This document shows positions 24,142-35,967 of a stretch of 64,000 bases of DNA, piece by piece. Within the stretch, counting starts at the first letter, position 1. Every line of letters begins with the position of its first letter. Where the stretch lies: positions 145,227 to 209,226 of the forward strand of contig QRFJ01001907.1 in assembly GCA_006176705.1 (NCBI GenBank), given 5' to 3'. The position numbers were made by a program, and so were the translations under genes. Source of the DNA: Cocos nucifera. Taxonomy: Eukaryota; Streptophyta; Magnoliopsida; Arecales; Arecaceae. The notes beneath the pieces were generated by a model. It saw only the letters and a list, made by a program, of their open reading frames with translations. It made no database searches and was not told where the DNA came from.

Positions 24142-25189
24142 TATTAGGTTTGGTGTGCAGATAGGAAGCATGGATTTTAAAAAAAATAATAAAATTATAA
24201 AATCAAACCCAAACCCTAGGACCATCTTATTAGAATTTAAATCATATAACATGCATTTATGATATATAAGAGGGTATTGGAACATACCTCTAATCACAAA
24301 ATCCTAATTTGACTCTGATCGTCGGCAGCAGTCCTTCAAGGGTTCCACTAGGTGCCCATGTGTTCATCCTCCAATGTTGATCCACATGAAAACATGATCA
24401 AGACACCAGCACCTCTGATTATTTTAATTAAAATTCTTATAAGAACTTTAATTATTTGGGCATAACCTTCCTTAGCTTTTAATGTCACCCTCTTAGCCTT
24501 TCCTGGCCTTCCTTTCTTGTTTCTTGTCTCTTTAATTTTTATTTCTAATCTCTTTATCTTACTGAAAGACTTCTTATCCTTAAATTAGAATCTTGTCTAG
24601 ACAAAAGGAAAGAAATAAAGAAAATTAGATAAGAGAACCTATTATAAGAAAGAAGGGAGGAATTTCTGATCCTTGGAGTCTCGGTGCGCATCCCTATTTA
24701 TAATGTATGTAGGGGTGCTTCCATAATTTTTCATGTCTTATGCCCATCCAACCTTCTCACATCCCACTAGAAAAATACACCATGTGGAAGCATGAGAATT
24801 AGTTTTAAGAGTCACTTCAAGCATAAGAACTCTTTGAAAAATAATTCTTCGTGGTTTCACAAATGTTACATAGTTTTTCTTTCTCTTTGGGGCCACTAAT
24901 AAAGGATTTTGATTTGATGAGAATGCCATCCAATGGCTCTCATCTCATGCACCAATTTTAGATGGGGCATGAAAGAAAAGTCAATGCCTTATCAACTTGG
25001 ACTTGGTCCAAGAGGTGCCAAGACAAGGGGGAGTGGCTAGGAGTCTTGTTCCATTTAAATTCCTTTTAACCAACGAAGTGTTTAATCTATAGGATACTTG
25101 GGTGCCTTCTTTCAGATCTGAGACTATGTAACAAAAGTTATGTAAAATAAAAATGGATAAGAGAACAAAGATGGGGCGGCAACCAAAAC
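24142..25189 (-). repeat. E4 5' LTR, truncated by E5
   Basis: Matches 17165-18238. It stops at CCAAAAC (25189), exactly where the E5 LTR begins with TG. AAAAC (25185-25189) is therefore the candidate target duplication of E5. The remaining 1.4 kb of this LTR would lie beyond E5's other end, outside the window. Confidence 0.8.
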
Positions 25190-26411
25190 TGCTGGTGCAA
25201 AATCTGATTGATGCCAGAATCGGTGCTGGAGTCGGAGAGAGCGAGGTCATCGCTGGTGACCTGCAAAATAAGTCTCGTCCGAAGTTGGGGGTGGTCGCTT
25301 CGGCAAGACCCTTTGATGATCTAGTCAGCTCTTTCGGCCAACAGAAATAGAGTGCTTAGGAAAGAAAGTGGTAGAGTATCAAAGGAGAGAAGAGAGTGTA
25401 TCTGGAGGGTCTTTAAAATAGATGGAGCTTGTAACAAATGGATAGTGACAGCTACAATAGCTTGGTAGTGCATCATTCGAGGCCACGTGAAGTTTGTTAT
25501 AAAGGATAGTGTCTATTGTCGCGACGTGCTAGCCTATTGGGATCTGACAACTAAAGTTTGGATAGGATAGCAATAGGCGATGAAGAGTTTCTAGTTATTA
25601 TTATTCCAAAGAAGCTCAAAGGTTATCGAGGTTGACTGTGCATAGGCTGTTGCTTGCTATACTGAGGGCGTGCGCCGAGGTCTTTTCGAGTTGTTGAAAG
25701 GGGATCGGATGGAATCCCACTGGGAGTATCTAAGAGAAGCCCGATCGAGTGGAGCCCTTTAGGCAATTGGAAGGAGAAGTCCAGAAGGAGTACGACTGTA
25801 GGAGAAGTTCGGAAGGAGTTCGACTGTAGGAGAAGTCTGGAAGGAGTTCGACTAGCGGAGAGGTTTGGTTGGAGGAGAAGTTTGGAAGAAGTTCGACTAT
25901 TGGAGAAGTCTAAAAGGAGTTCGACTGACGGAGAGGTCCGACTGGAGAAAAAGTCTGAGATGAGTTTGATTGTATGAGAAGTCCGAAAGGAGTTCGACTG
26001 ATAGAGAGATCTGATTGGGGGAGAAGTCCAGGAAAAATTTGACTATAGGAGAAGATCAAAAGGAGTTCAATTAGCGAAGAGGTCCAGCTGGAGAAGTCCA
26101 GGAGAAGTTCGACTTTAGGAGAAGTTTGGAAGGAGTTCGACTGGCAGAGAGGTTTGGCTGGAGAAGAAGTCTGGGAGGAGTTCGACTGTAGGAGGAGTCT
26201 GAAAGGAGTTTGACTAGAGGAGAGGTCTGGTTGGAGGAGAAGTTTGGGAGAAGTTTGACCGACCCCCAAGCTTGCCAGGCTAGACTACCCAGGGGGCCGC
26301 TCTCACTATTCAAGTTCATCCGAAGGGGATCCAATGAGAGGAGGATGGCCGAGATCGCTATGAGACTAGACATTTAGTCGAACTTTAGTGGGAGCGGGTT
26401 TATCCCCAACA
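25190..26411 (-). repeat. E5 gypsy 3' LTR (1222 bp) with internal minisatellite
   Basis: Minus-strand LTR starting TGTTGGGGATAAACCC (26411), a common gypsy LTR start, with its other end at 25190 next to the E4 LTR. About a third of it (25861-26260) is a 73-bp tandem repeat. Open frames at 25910-26269 and 26071-26373 are repeat translations. Confidence 0.82.
25861..26260. repeat. 73-bp minisatellite inside E5 LTR
   Basis: Six units with starts (AGGT/AGAT core) at 25861, 25934, 26007, 26080, 26150 and 26223, so spacing is 73, 73, 73, 70 and 73. Each unit is itself two similar halves of about 28 and 45 bases, built on GGAGAAGTCY...AAGGAGTTCGACT. Less regular half-units extend left to about 25770. 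Confidence 0.88.
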
Positions 26412-27039
26412 ATAGTTCTCCTACTCCTGAGTTCAAAACTCGAAAGAAGGGAGTACAGATGCGATTGCCATAGTTTTTTTTAGCCTCCTATGCTCGTCAG
26501 GATGGGATGTCTTGACATCTACCATGCTGGTGCTGAAACTTCATAAACTTGCAGTTACCCGAAAAGATGTTTTTTGAGCCTCTCATCAAAATTCTTCCCA
26601 AGGTATGACACAATTAAGGATCTACCCATTGCCACTTCTCGGCCATGATGAGTGGGACACGTGGTGCACACAAGTTAGCTGAATGAGATCTACAATCGTA
26701 ATTGTTTCTAACTTTCCTTGGCCATTAAAGGCCTTCTTCCTCCTCTAGAATCCATTCTGCCTAAGCCTTCTTCCTTCCTTCCCAAGTCCTCATCTTCCTT
26801 CTGCCCTAGAGTCCCAATTCCTTCTCGCATCCTCTCTGCTCTCAGGTACTCTTCTGCCTAATTTTCATCATGCTCACCATCTTCTCGCCTTTCTCAGTCG
26901 ACTTAGGTCAGCTTTCTAACCCTTCTCTTTGAGCATTCGTGCTTCTTTAATTTCTTGCTCTTTCAGTTTTCTCTAGGGAGTCTCTGTATTTCATTTTTCT
27001 TGATTTTTGGAGACTTTTCTATGATTTATTTTGATCCAT
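26412..27039. other. E5 polypurine tract and untranslated region before the antisense ORF
   Basis: On the minus strand, GAGTAGGAGAACTAT abuts the 3' LTR at 26411 and is the likely polypurine tract. The remaining 600 bases are C/T-rich on the plus strand (26700-26960) and precede the plus-strand ATG at 27040. This would be the antisense gene's promoter or leader region. I find no convincing TATA box. Confidence 0.6.
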
Positions 27040-27850
27040 ATGTCTTCCAAAACTTCTTAATCTGTTGGTTCATGGAGCTCGTCTGGGTCGACCTTTTTAG
27101 ACCCTGCTCCTCTAGCCGAGGTTAATCCTAGGAGTGTCCCATCAGTCTTTCATCTCGAATATCATTTCTTCTATTCTTACTCTGAACGATCTCTCCCTGA
27201 TTAGGATAAAGTATGGCATCCCATCAGAGTATGACCTTGAACTCCCCGGGTCAGGTGACCATGCTAGTTCGCCTCTAGTCGATCAATTTTATCTATACCT
27301 AAAAGCCTTGCATGCCAGGCTTTGACTTCCACTTTCACCTTTCATTGTTGTGCTTTTTCACTTTTTAAACATTTCTTTTGCCTCCATCATACCAAACTCC
27401 TTTTGGTTTGTAATTGGCTATTTTTCTCTTTGTCATCTGGCCAAAGTCTGGTCAATTGTCTCACTCTTTTAGAATTTTTATACCTTCAAACGCCATGCTT
27501 TCGCAAAGGACTGATGGTACTTCTTCCTCCAATTTGGTAAGAAGGGATTACTGAAAGGTGCTCCTTCTTCTATTCATAAATAGAAGGAGAAGTATTTCTT
27601 CATCCAATGCTCAATCTTAATGCTTGACCTTCCTCCTTGGGACTTCCTTAGGGAGTCAGTCCGTCGAGCCCCCACTTTAGATGGAGTCGACCTCGAGTCT
27701 TATAACAAGCTCAAGGCATACCGAGCTCCTCTCCTTCCCAATCTTTTGAAGGAGCAGATCTTATTCAATCTTAGCTTGAGTCCTCTTAACCCCACCGATA
27801 TTGGATGCATTTATATGCACGCATATAAATATACATATGAACTCTCATAA
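27040..27850 (+). pseudogene. E5 antisense ORF, N-terminal part (gypsy-type transposon protein, Transposase_28-like)
   Basis: Runs opposite to E5 pol. It starts MSSKTS and moves between frames. Readable pieces are ILTLNDLSLIRIKYGIPSEY with DLELPGSGDHASS (27173-27270), LPLSPFIVVLFHFLN (27328-27372), IIPNSFW plus GYFSLCHLAKVWS (27384-27450), FYTFKRHAF (27477-27503), and DLPPWDFLRESVRRAPTLDG (27623-27682) ending KEQILFNLSLSPLNPT. This order (IP-x-E-Y-LELP, then a PF/FL helix, then PNS, then FYTFK) fits the 'putative gypsy type transposon' family found antisense in Tat-like elements. Its function is unknown. Stops and at least one frameshift make it a pseudogene. Confidence 0.68.
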
Positions 27851-27894
27851 GGTTTTATATGTACCTTGACTAACTATAGTTTTTTTTATTGCAG
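27851..27894 (+). other. Candidate 3' end of an intron in the E5 antisense gene
   Basis: The plus strand has GACTAAC (27868-27874, branch-point-like), then a run of eight T, then TTGCAG (27889-27894) right before a new open frame starting at 27895. The donor is not certain; candidates lie at 27852 (AAG/GTTT) or 27861 (GTACCTTG). Confidence 0.5.
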
Positions 27895-28373
27895 AGATGG
27901 ATACTAATACTGTGGAGAGGCTCACCAAGGGTCTTTGTGCCCAAAAGAAGAGCAAGGGGGTGGCCCCAGGTGGATGTTCGAGAAGAATGAAGGTCGGCAG
28001 CCTGAGTTTCGAGGTTCTGGATGTCCCCACGGTTGCTCCTAAAGTCATTCTGAATGTCGAGGTCCTTTCAATCATTGAGGGCAACATCAGAGGTGCGGGT
28101 CCTCAGCCTTCTGCATCCTCAAGCATCACCACAGGAGGATTGGTGTTGAAGCCCCACACTAAAAGGGAAAGAGGGGATGGAGATGACAAGAAGAAGAAGA
28201 AGGCCACTATCGTGAAGGTAGTCTGTAAGGCTTGTCCGGGCGGGTCAAGCAACAGCGATGGTGATGATCTAGGGGTGGACCCCTTTGGCAACCCAGATGT
28301 CATTTGGGATCTAACCAACAAGTTCATCTTGTTCAGAGAGGTGGACCACCTAGTCGACCTCGATCAGACGCAG
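27895..28373 (+). pseudogene. E5 antisense ORF, central part
   Basis: An intact 159-codon frame (from 27897, MDTNTVERLTKGLCAQKKSK) that is basic and low in complexity (KKKKK and serine-rich stretches). It ends where E6 inserts (28374). The last codons shown by the frame (to 28376) are borrowed from the E6 LTR. It continues after E6 at 37593. No catalytic motif is seen, and its role is unknown. Confidence 0.62.
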
Positions 28374-30648
28374 TGAAGGGAGAAACCTATTTTTTGGATC
28401 AGGTTCGTTTAGATCTGATTGGATCAGGAGGGATATTTCAAAAATTTTTTCTCTAAGATTCTAATCAAATCTGAGACTCCTCAAATCTAATGTTATTAAT
28501 TTGATAATAAAAATAAAAAATAAAATTAAATCTAATTTAATTATACCTTTATTTTGGGTAATCCAATTATCCTATGATGATCTCAATGTTTGCCTGAGGT
28601 TCTGGATGTAGCCACCTAAGTGCCTGGCCTCTACCGATATCCACTCGGGCAAGGTCTAAAGATCTTCTCCTTCTCAATTAATCCTTCAAAAATTAGATCT
28701 AGATCTAATCTTGAAGGTCTTCAAAATAACTTTTGAAGAACAGCCGTTGTCTCTTGCAGCAGTGCTGTCTTCTTTCTTTTCTGGCGCCTTTCACTTGCTT
28801 GGATCGCACCTTCATCATGCCCAAAGTCCCTTAGGTGTGCAGAGGAGAGAGAGGACTAGAGGGTGGCATGCAGAAGGAGGAAGAGGGGCTATGTGGCATG
28901 GGCTAAAGATAGAAGAATTGAATTCTAGGCGTAGATAGGGTTTATAAAGACCCTGCTGTGCCTTGCAGTGCCACATCATCCGGGCCAATCATGGCCCTTT
29001 GTGCAATCAGATCTAAATCTGATTAAAGGGATGACATCATCTAATCCAGTCAGATTAGAGACCCTCAAAACTCTCCTTAGGTGGGACCAAGACTGGGTCA
29101 AATAAGTCTTCTTGGTGCCACACAATTTAATCCCCTGAAGCAACTGGAGTCCCATCTATATGGGACTCCATCTTTTATCCTAATGGGGTGCACACCTCCC
29201 TATGCATGCATCCCCTTCCTATCTGCTTTTTAGCAGGGGACAAGTCCCTAGGTTCTCTCCTATGGATGCATGATACATGGACAGATGTCTAAGTATTCAG
29301 GGTCAACATTAGACCAATGTCCGAAGATAAGATTTAGCAGGTGATGAAAAATGACAGGTGTTGTCTTAAATTTATCTCATAAATTAAGATAACCCTTTTT
29401 GACATGGACAAGCTTCAGTCAGACTAAGTAAAGATTTTTGAATGAGCCCAAACACATTTGGCTTAGTTGAGACAAGCTTTAATAATTGTTAAAGAAGAAC
29501 ATTAGGCTCAATCGTGTGCTAGTACGATTTTCTTGAACCTAATTTAAGCTTATTCAAATCAATTGAACTAGATTAATCCAATTGATGATATCCAAATTCA
29601 AACCCTTATTTGTATGATCTAGTTAGGTTTAATTCGTATGGTAATGAGATGTGTCATAATCTCTATCATCGAAATACCTTCTGATGGATCAAAACTTTTC
29701 TGATTTAGACAACTAGTATGATCAATTATCCAAATCATTCTAATTGCTCCCAAAATCAACCAATGGCACCTGGTAGCATATGGTGGCAACCCATCAGAAC
29801 TAAAAGTGAGCCTTTTAGTGTAGTTACCTATGTGGTTAAGTTCCTCTATCTTGAGCTCCGACTGGATTAGGTTTAAGGTGATCTCGTCAAACCCTAATTT
29901 TCGTCATATGAATTAATCATTCGATTCAAGTCCAATGTAAAAATTCTAATAGAAACTCTTTCTAGTATTTCACTCTGCCATGGCCATGGGCTTATGGACT
30001 TAATTCTCATGATCATCATAGGGCTACTTCTCATCTATCGAGGTAGATAGATCCCCTATTGGTGCAATCCAATTCCTACAATAAACATGCTATAGCCAAC
30101 ATACACCTCAGGGTATCGAATGGATAAGAGATCGAGTTATGGTGTAGTCAAACTACAACACCCTCAAGGTGAATTGCCAATGCACCTCAGGTCAAAGAAC
30201 CAGACACACTACTACAGCTTCGAGCCAGTCACCGATGAGAAGGTAGACTTCCTCATGACTGCTCGAGGTGGTCATGCTCAGTGCCCTCGTTCTCTAACGA
30301 GTACTTATACTTTCACTCCAGTGTCTCTACACCATAGACTCAAGACTCATCTATCCAAAATAAGTGATCATATACCAACCTTCCGGATCAATCACCATCC
30401 TCATGACGATCCTACGATCGGGAGCATTTTATGAGTTAATAATGAAAATTCATGTCTTAAATTTTCAACTCTTGAAAATATGAACTATCATTACCATTAA
30501 CTCAAGGGATATATCACAGACACTTTCAAATACACATTATGATAGGAAATAATCTATTTTATTATTTATAGTTAAAATTATAATTTTGCCCATAGAAGTG
30601 TATTACAAATGTTAGCCAATCTAGCTTCTAGGGCATACATATCTAACA
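28374..30648 (-). repeat. E6 3' LTR (2275 bp)
   Basis: Complete LTR with start TGTTAGATATG at 30648. It is related to the E9 LTR but clearly diverged. It lacks the dense W-box cluster of E9 but keeps the hairpin (29145-29170, arms TGGAGTCCCAT and ATGGGACTCCA) and the AATCAGAT palindrome near 29009. A TATA-like TTTATAAAC lies at 28942-28950 (minus strand). Confidence 0.92.
29145..29170 (-). other. U3 hairpin in E6 3' LTR, covarying variant
   Basis: Perfect 11-bp arms TGGAGTCCCAT and ATGGGACTCCA around a 4-base loop. The E6 5' LTR has the same arms at 36072-36097 with a different loop (CAAT). Confidence 0.75.
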
Positions 30649-30662
30649 AACTCTCACTTGAT
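30649..30662 (-). other. E6 polypurine tract
   Basis: The minus strand reads ATCAAGTGAGAGTT directly before the 3' LTR start. Confidence 0.78.
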
Positions 30663-32384
30663 CTAAAGCCAATTGGTTATAAATCTAAGTCCCATCTTCT
30701 TAAGGTGGGCTTCGATCTTCTACTGGCCCAATAATTTTGTAAGTGGGTCTGCCACATTGTCTATGGAATCGACTCACTTGACTTCAACGTAACCTTTCTC
30801 AAGGTAATTGCAGATAAGGTGACATCGCCGCTCAATGTGCTTAGATTTTTGGTGAGACCTCGGCTCCTTAGTCAGGGCTATGAAACCATTATTATTGCAG
30901 TACAGAAAAATAGCATCCAATGGCATCACTCTGATCTCTATGGTGAACTTCTTGTACTAGAAAGCCTTCTTCGCAGCTTCTAATGCAGCGATGAACTCTA
31001 CTTCCATGGTGGAATCCATTATCACTATCTGGTTAGAGCTCTTACAACTAACAGCACCACTATTACACATAAATAGATTCTCAGATGTTGACTTTCGATC
31101 ATCTATATCAGACATAAAATCTGAGTCTATATATCCCTGGACTTAGAGTTCTCCATTACCAAAAACCAACATCATATCCTTAGTTCTTCTCAAGGAATTA
31201 AGGATACATTTCACAGAAGTCCAGTATTCTTCATCTGAATTTGACTGATATCTGTTCGTGACACTCACAACACGGACTATATCAGGTCATGTACATAACA
31301 TAGCATATATGAGGCTCCCTATTGTTGAAGCATAAGGGATCTTGCTCATGCATTCAATCCCCTTAGGTGCGTTGGGATATATTTTTTTGGAGAGATGAAT
31401 GCTATGTCTGAAGGGTACCAATCCTCTCTTAGAGTTTTCCATGCTAAACCACTTTAGCACTTCCTCTATGTACATCTTTTGTGAAAGATCTAGCATCCTA
31501 TTCGGTCTATCTCTATAGACCATAATTCTTAGAATAAAGGATGCTACTCCTAGGTCTTTTACGGAGAATTCTTTAGATAACCATATTTTAACTATGGTCA
31601 ACATGAAAATATTATTTCCAATAGGAGGATATCATCCACGTACAGTACAAGAAAGACAATAGTGCTCCCACTGATCTTTTTTGAAAATACATGGTTCCTC
31701 CTCATTCTTGATGAAACCAAATAATTTGATCACATTATTAAAATGAGTATTCCAGCTCTGAGATACTTGCTTAAGTCCATATATAAATCTTTGTAGCTTG
31801 CATACTTTATGATCAACATCATTGGATGTGAAACCTAGTGGCTATTCCATATAGATATCTTCCTTAAGGTATTTATTTAAGAATGCCATTTTTACATTCA
31901 TTTGTCATATTTCATAATCGAAATAGGCTGTAACAGCAAGCAATGTGTGGATGAATTTTAGCATGGCTACTGATGAAAAGGTATCTTGATAGTCAATTTC
32001 TTCGTGCTGATTATACCCTTTTGCCACTAATCTAGCTTTGAATGTCTGCACATTTTCATCTGCACCAATCTTTCTCTTGTAGATCCATTTACACCCAATA
32101 GGTATTATATCTTCTGGTGGATCTACCAAGGTTCAGACTTGGTTTGAGTACATCGAGTCAATTTCTGACTTCATTACCTTTAACCATTTCTCAGAGTCGA
32201 TATTCGATGTCACCTCGTCATAGATTTTGGGATCATCACCATGAATCCCATTACCTACGAGGAATATTTCCTCTACTTTCTTTGAAATAGTACCTAAGTA
32301 CCTCTCTAGAGGATGGAAAACCCTATCCGATCTATGAGTTGGAGGAGATAATGATTGTATTGGCTCAACCTGATTTGGTTCCAT
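30663..32384 (-). pseudogene. pol: E6 reverse transcriptase and RNase H
   Basis: Minus strand. The N-terminal RT part KWIYKRKIGADENVQTFKAR is in frame 31905-32129. The YVDD box is at 31631-31642. DLGVASFILRIMVYRDRPNR and the connection region are in frame 31287-31604. RNase H (ESIHHGSR-type strand near 30995-31020, and the YCNNNG-like block near 30890) follows to the TAG complement at 30663-30665. Stops and shifts occur throughout. The frame 32133-32384 is the linker with HGDDPKIYDEVTSNIDSEKW. Confidence 0.85.
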
Positions 32385-33779
32385 ATGGTCCTTAGCTCAT
32401 TGCTCTTGTAAGATTTTTTCCTCAAGCTTGATCTAGTTTCCAATGCCACCATCTTGACTAAACTACTTTTCAAGAAAGATGGCATATCACCTCATAATCA
32501 CATTATGGTCTTCTAGAATGTAGAAATAATATTCTAATGATTCGTTAGGATATCCTATGAATCGAGCTCTAAAGGACCTATAGTCTAACTTGCTTGCTTG
32601 TTATCTTTTGACATGAGCCGGACAACCCTAAATTCTGAGATGACTCAGACTTAGTTTCTTACCATGCCATATCTCATACAGTGTGGTAAGAATAATTTTA
32701 GAGAAAATCTTATTCAGTAAATATATAGCAGTTAACAGACTATGTTCCCATAGAAAATTAGGAAGGTCTATGAAGCTCATCATAGATCGGACCATATCTA
32801 ATAGAGTCGGATTCCTCCATTTTGAAACTCCATTGAGTTGAGGTGTTCTAGGTGGAGTCCATTGAGAGGCTATGCTATTTTGCTTGAGATAGTCCAAGAA
32901 TTTCCATCTAAGATATTCACCACCTCAATCTGATCGAAGAACCTTAATGATTTTTTTAGTTTGCTTTTCAACTTCATGTCTGAATTCTTTAAACTTTTCA
33001 AAGACTTCAGACTTGTGTCTCATAAGATACAAATACCCATACTGAGATAAATCATCGATAAAGATTATAAAGTAGTCAAAGTTGCCTCTAGCCAGCACAT
33101 CAAATGGGCCACACACATCAGTATGTACTAGGGCAAATACTTCCATGGCCCTTTTTCCATGCCTACAAAAGGGAGCTTAGTCATTTTGCCATGAAGACAT
33201 AATTCACAAATTGGATATGACTCAAAAGTCGACTCAATAGCCTGATTTTCTTCAATTTGTTAATTCTATCTTCTGCTATATGATCTAGCCTTAGGTGCCA
33301 TAGATACCTATCATTTGGACTATCCCTGGATCATTTTGATCTTATGTCATTCATATTTTGCTCGATATTAAAGATAGATACGTCAATATGTAACTGGTAG
33401 AGATCGTTAATAAGAAAATCACTTGTAATTTTATTTCTTTCATAAAGAATATTATAATGGTCCTTAAGAAAACTAATTACATAGCCTTCTTGTGCTAAAC
33501 ATGAAACAAAAATCAAATTCCTTCTTGCAGTAGGCATATAATAACAATCCTTAAGTACTAAACTAAGCCAGATGGTTGTCGAAGAGAGTAGCTTCCCACA
33601 GCCACAGCAGCAACCCTTGCTCTATTTCTGACACATAAGATCATCTCACCATCTCTTAGCCTCCTACAATCCTCATGATCCTACATGGAAGTGCACAAAT
33701 GAGTACTAGAACCAGAGTCAAGCATCCAACTGGATGCAAAAAAAATCATAATGTTAGATTTAATAATGAGTATACCTCT
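32385..33779 (-). pseudogene. pol: E6 protease, GAG-pre-integrase and integrase
   Basis: Minus strand. The protease DSGSS is near 33705-33720, the ARRNLIFVSCLAQEGYV stretch in 33331-33537, and integrase start ALVHTDVCGPFDV plus FIDDLSQYGYLYLMRHKSE in 32925-33146. KVLRSD is followed by a stop-broken GGEY, then QLNGVSKWRNPTLLDMVRSM and LSHLRI in 32628-32897. An in-frame TAG follows the FLEK motif near 32470-32485; E7 and E9 have the same stop. The integrase catalytic D-D-E blocks are recognisable but in different frames. Confidence 0.84.
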
Positions 33780-34611
33780 AGAAGGATCTGTCTCTTTCTT
33801 ATTCTTCAGGATGACCAAGTATGTAGGGCAGTTCTGCTTTCAGTGGCCGTTAGTATTACAATGGAAATACTTTTCTTTGTCAGTGGCTTTTTTCTTCAGC
33901 TATATCATTTTTTCTTTCCACCTTTCACCTTCTATTTTTTTACAGATTTCTTCTTCTTTCTAGAAAACTTTCTCTTGGAAGAAGTCTATTTCATAACAAG
34001 TACTAAGCCTTTAGAATCTTTCATAGAAAGCTCAGCAGTAGCCAGCATATTCATAAGCTTGACCAGAGTATTCTAAAGTTCATGCATATGGTAGTTCATG
34101 ATGAACTACCTATGCGCATCAGTCAAAGATTGTAGAATGATATTATTCTATAGATCTTGATCTAACTTCACTTCGAGCTTCTTAAGCTCTTCCAAATCCT
34201 TGATCATCATCAAATAATGATCTTGTACTGACTGTCCATCACGTATTTTAGCCTTAAATAGTCATTTAGTGATCTGATATTTGGCTGTGCGACTCTATTC
34301 ACCAAACAACTCTTACAGGTGAGCCAACTTTGGTGGGCAATCTTGATATCTTCATGTTGGCACTGAAGCTCATTAGACATCAAGCCCAATATCTAGTATC
34401 TGGACTTATTATCTTCATCCATCCATTTGTCAAGAGACGCTCTCTATTCAGCGGATGGACGAGCAGGTAAGGTAGGAGGATCCTGATCCAATACATGAGT
34501 CAACTTCTCAAAATCCAAAATAATTTTGAAGTTTCAGAGCCAATCCTTATAATTGGGTTCAGTCAGTCTATGGGTGTCCAACATATGGGCTAGTGGGTTG
34601 GACGCACACAT
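33780..34611 (-). pseudogene. gag: E6 gag
   Basis: Minus-strand Gag related to that of E9, from the ATG complement at 34609-34611 (MCASNPLA-like) through YKDWL-type capsid to a lysine-rich linker and zinc knuckle near 33825-33870. The first knuckle cysteine is changed to tyrosine (YFHCNTNGH), and a stop follows the histidine. Many stops mean no frame above 60 codons remains on the coding strand. The plus-strand frame at 33675-34076 is an antisense shadow. Confidence 0.8.
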
Positions 34612-35967
34612 TTTTTTTTCTTATAGAGAGTCAAAGTTTTTAGTTAGATTTTGTAATTAAGACTTGATCAATTTATTTAAAATTTGATTTTTAAATAAAT
34701 TAGCTCCCAGTATTTTTTTGGATCCCTACACTCCCTTTGTAGAGATGCAAAAATCTTCATGATTACTGATTTTTAGTGGGTGATGTAGTCCCACCAACTG
34801 ACTCATCACCTCATCTAACAGTTATTGGTGATGGGTTAGTTAATAAGTGAACAACTCTTGTCCAATGATTCTCTAATCATGATGCACCCAGACTTGATCT
34901 CTAATTCATGAATCTCACCATGCTCGGAATATTGATTTACTCCTTAGTTAAGTCAGACCCACCATTTGCATAGATTGGATTCCTAATTGGGTCTCTCACC
35001 GTATCTGAAATATTGAGCCTAATCTATCCTCCAGCCCGTAGCATCCAATACCTAATAGATATGGTTGCATCTTTCTGGTATAAGTAAACTACTGTGATCA
35101 GTCATGAACAATCAACCCTGGGAAGGGCCCGCACATCTATAATGGTGGAAGACCTTAGACTTAATCTTTTCATAGGAAGATTTGATTTAGCTCTCTTTAA
35201 ACTTGACTTGACATAGCCATAACCATTATGACTAACCTAGTGGTATGGGTTAGCTCGTACTGTTAGCCACCTTAGATCAGGACTAGGTCGACCAATATGG
35301 CTAGGTAAGTGAGATCGGTGGAAGGAAAATGCCATTAACTCGACAAGAACGCATTTGAGTCGAGTAGCTTCTAATTAAAAATCAATCAATCGTATCTGCC
35401 AAACTTACCTTAGACACCAAAATATTGAGCCAGAACTAATCGGGTTAGCCTACAATCCAGACTCTAACCACAGAGCCTAATTAGGTCTTAACTTGATCGA
35501 TCACTCATGTGACTCAACCTTGACCCAGACTTATTCCTATTAGGCTGGAAAATTTAAGTACTACTGATCCCACCTAGCCAACTCTTAATTCTGTTTGATC
35601 AACCGCTAGACCTAATTGAGCTACCCAAGTTCGAACCCAATTTTATGAATATATCTTAGATCTAAAAATTATTAATTTTAGATCTAATATATTTCATAAT
35701 CTTAATTGTCAATTAAGTTTAGGGTTTATAAATAAAACATGTATATAAAATCCAAGTGTTGCAGGATCTAGGATTTTGTAGAAAATAAGTTTTAATTTCT
35801 GATTAAGGTCGAACGCATAGCATCCCTACACACCATAAGAACATCCCATCAAATGGGAGGAGAGGGTCTTTAAATCCTGCATCATTCTTATAATCGAATG
35901 GCCAAGGAGAATGCCTTAATGAGAAACATGATAAATCTACAAATCTAGTTAGATCTACATCATATAT
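34612..35967 (-). other. E6 leader, outer end deleted
   Basis: About 1.36 kb homologous to the part of the E9 leader nearest gag. It joins LTR sequence directly at about 35968 (CATATATCTGATCC then AATTAGATTAGAGACCC). About 500 bases of leader, the primer binding site and about 670 bases of LTR end are lost. The acceptor-like sequence before gag has decayed to TATAAG. Confidence 0.75.

Larger units (their letters stand above)
16902..25189 (-). mobile_element. E4: third-family Ty1/copia element in tandem LTR array
   Basis: Right to left: 5' LTR 25189-24142 (cut by E5), primer binding site 24140-24129, leader, gag, pol, polypurine tract at 19649-19635, complete LTR 19634-17165, second primer binding site 17163-17152, second leader 17151-16902 (cut by E3). 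The order LTR-internal-LTR-internal is typical of a shared-LTR tandem made by unequal recombination. The protease and the integrase core are deleted. Confidence 0.78.

Noticed and set aside
25910..26373. 119- and 100-codon minus-strand frames with repeated LLLQ/QSNS words
   Set aside because: They are translations of the 73-bp minisatellite in the E5 LTR, not a repeat protein gene.
33675..34076. 133-codon plus-strand frame rich in phenylalanine
   Set aside because: Antisense shadow of the E6 gag lysine-rich linker (AAG/AAA read backwards as CTT/TTT).
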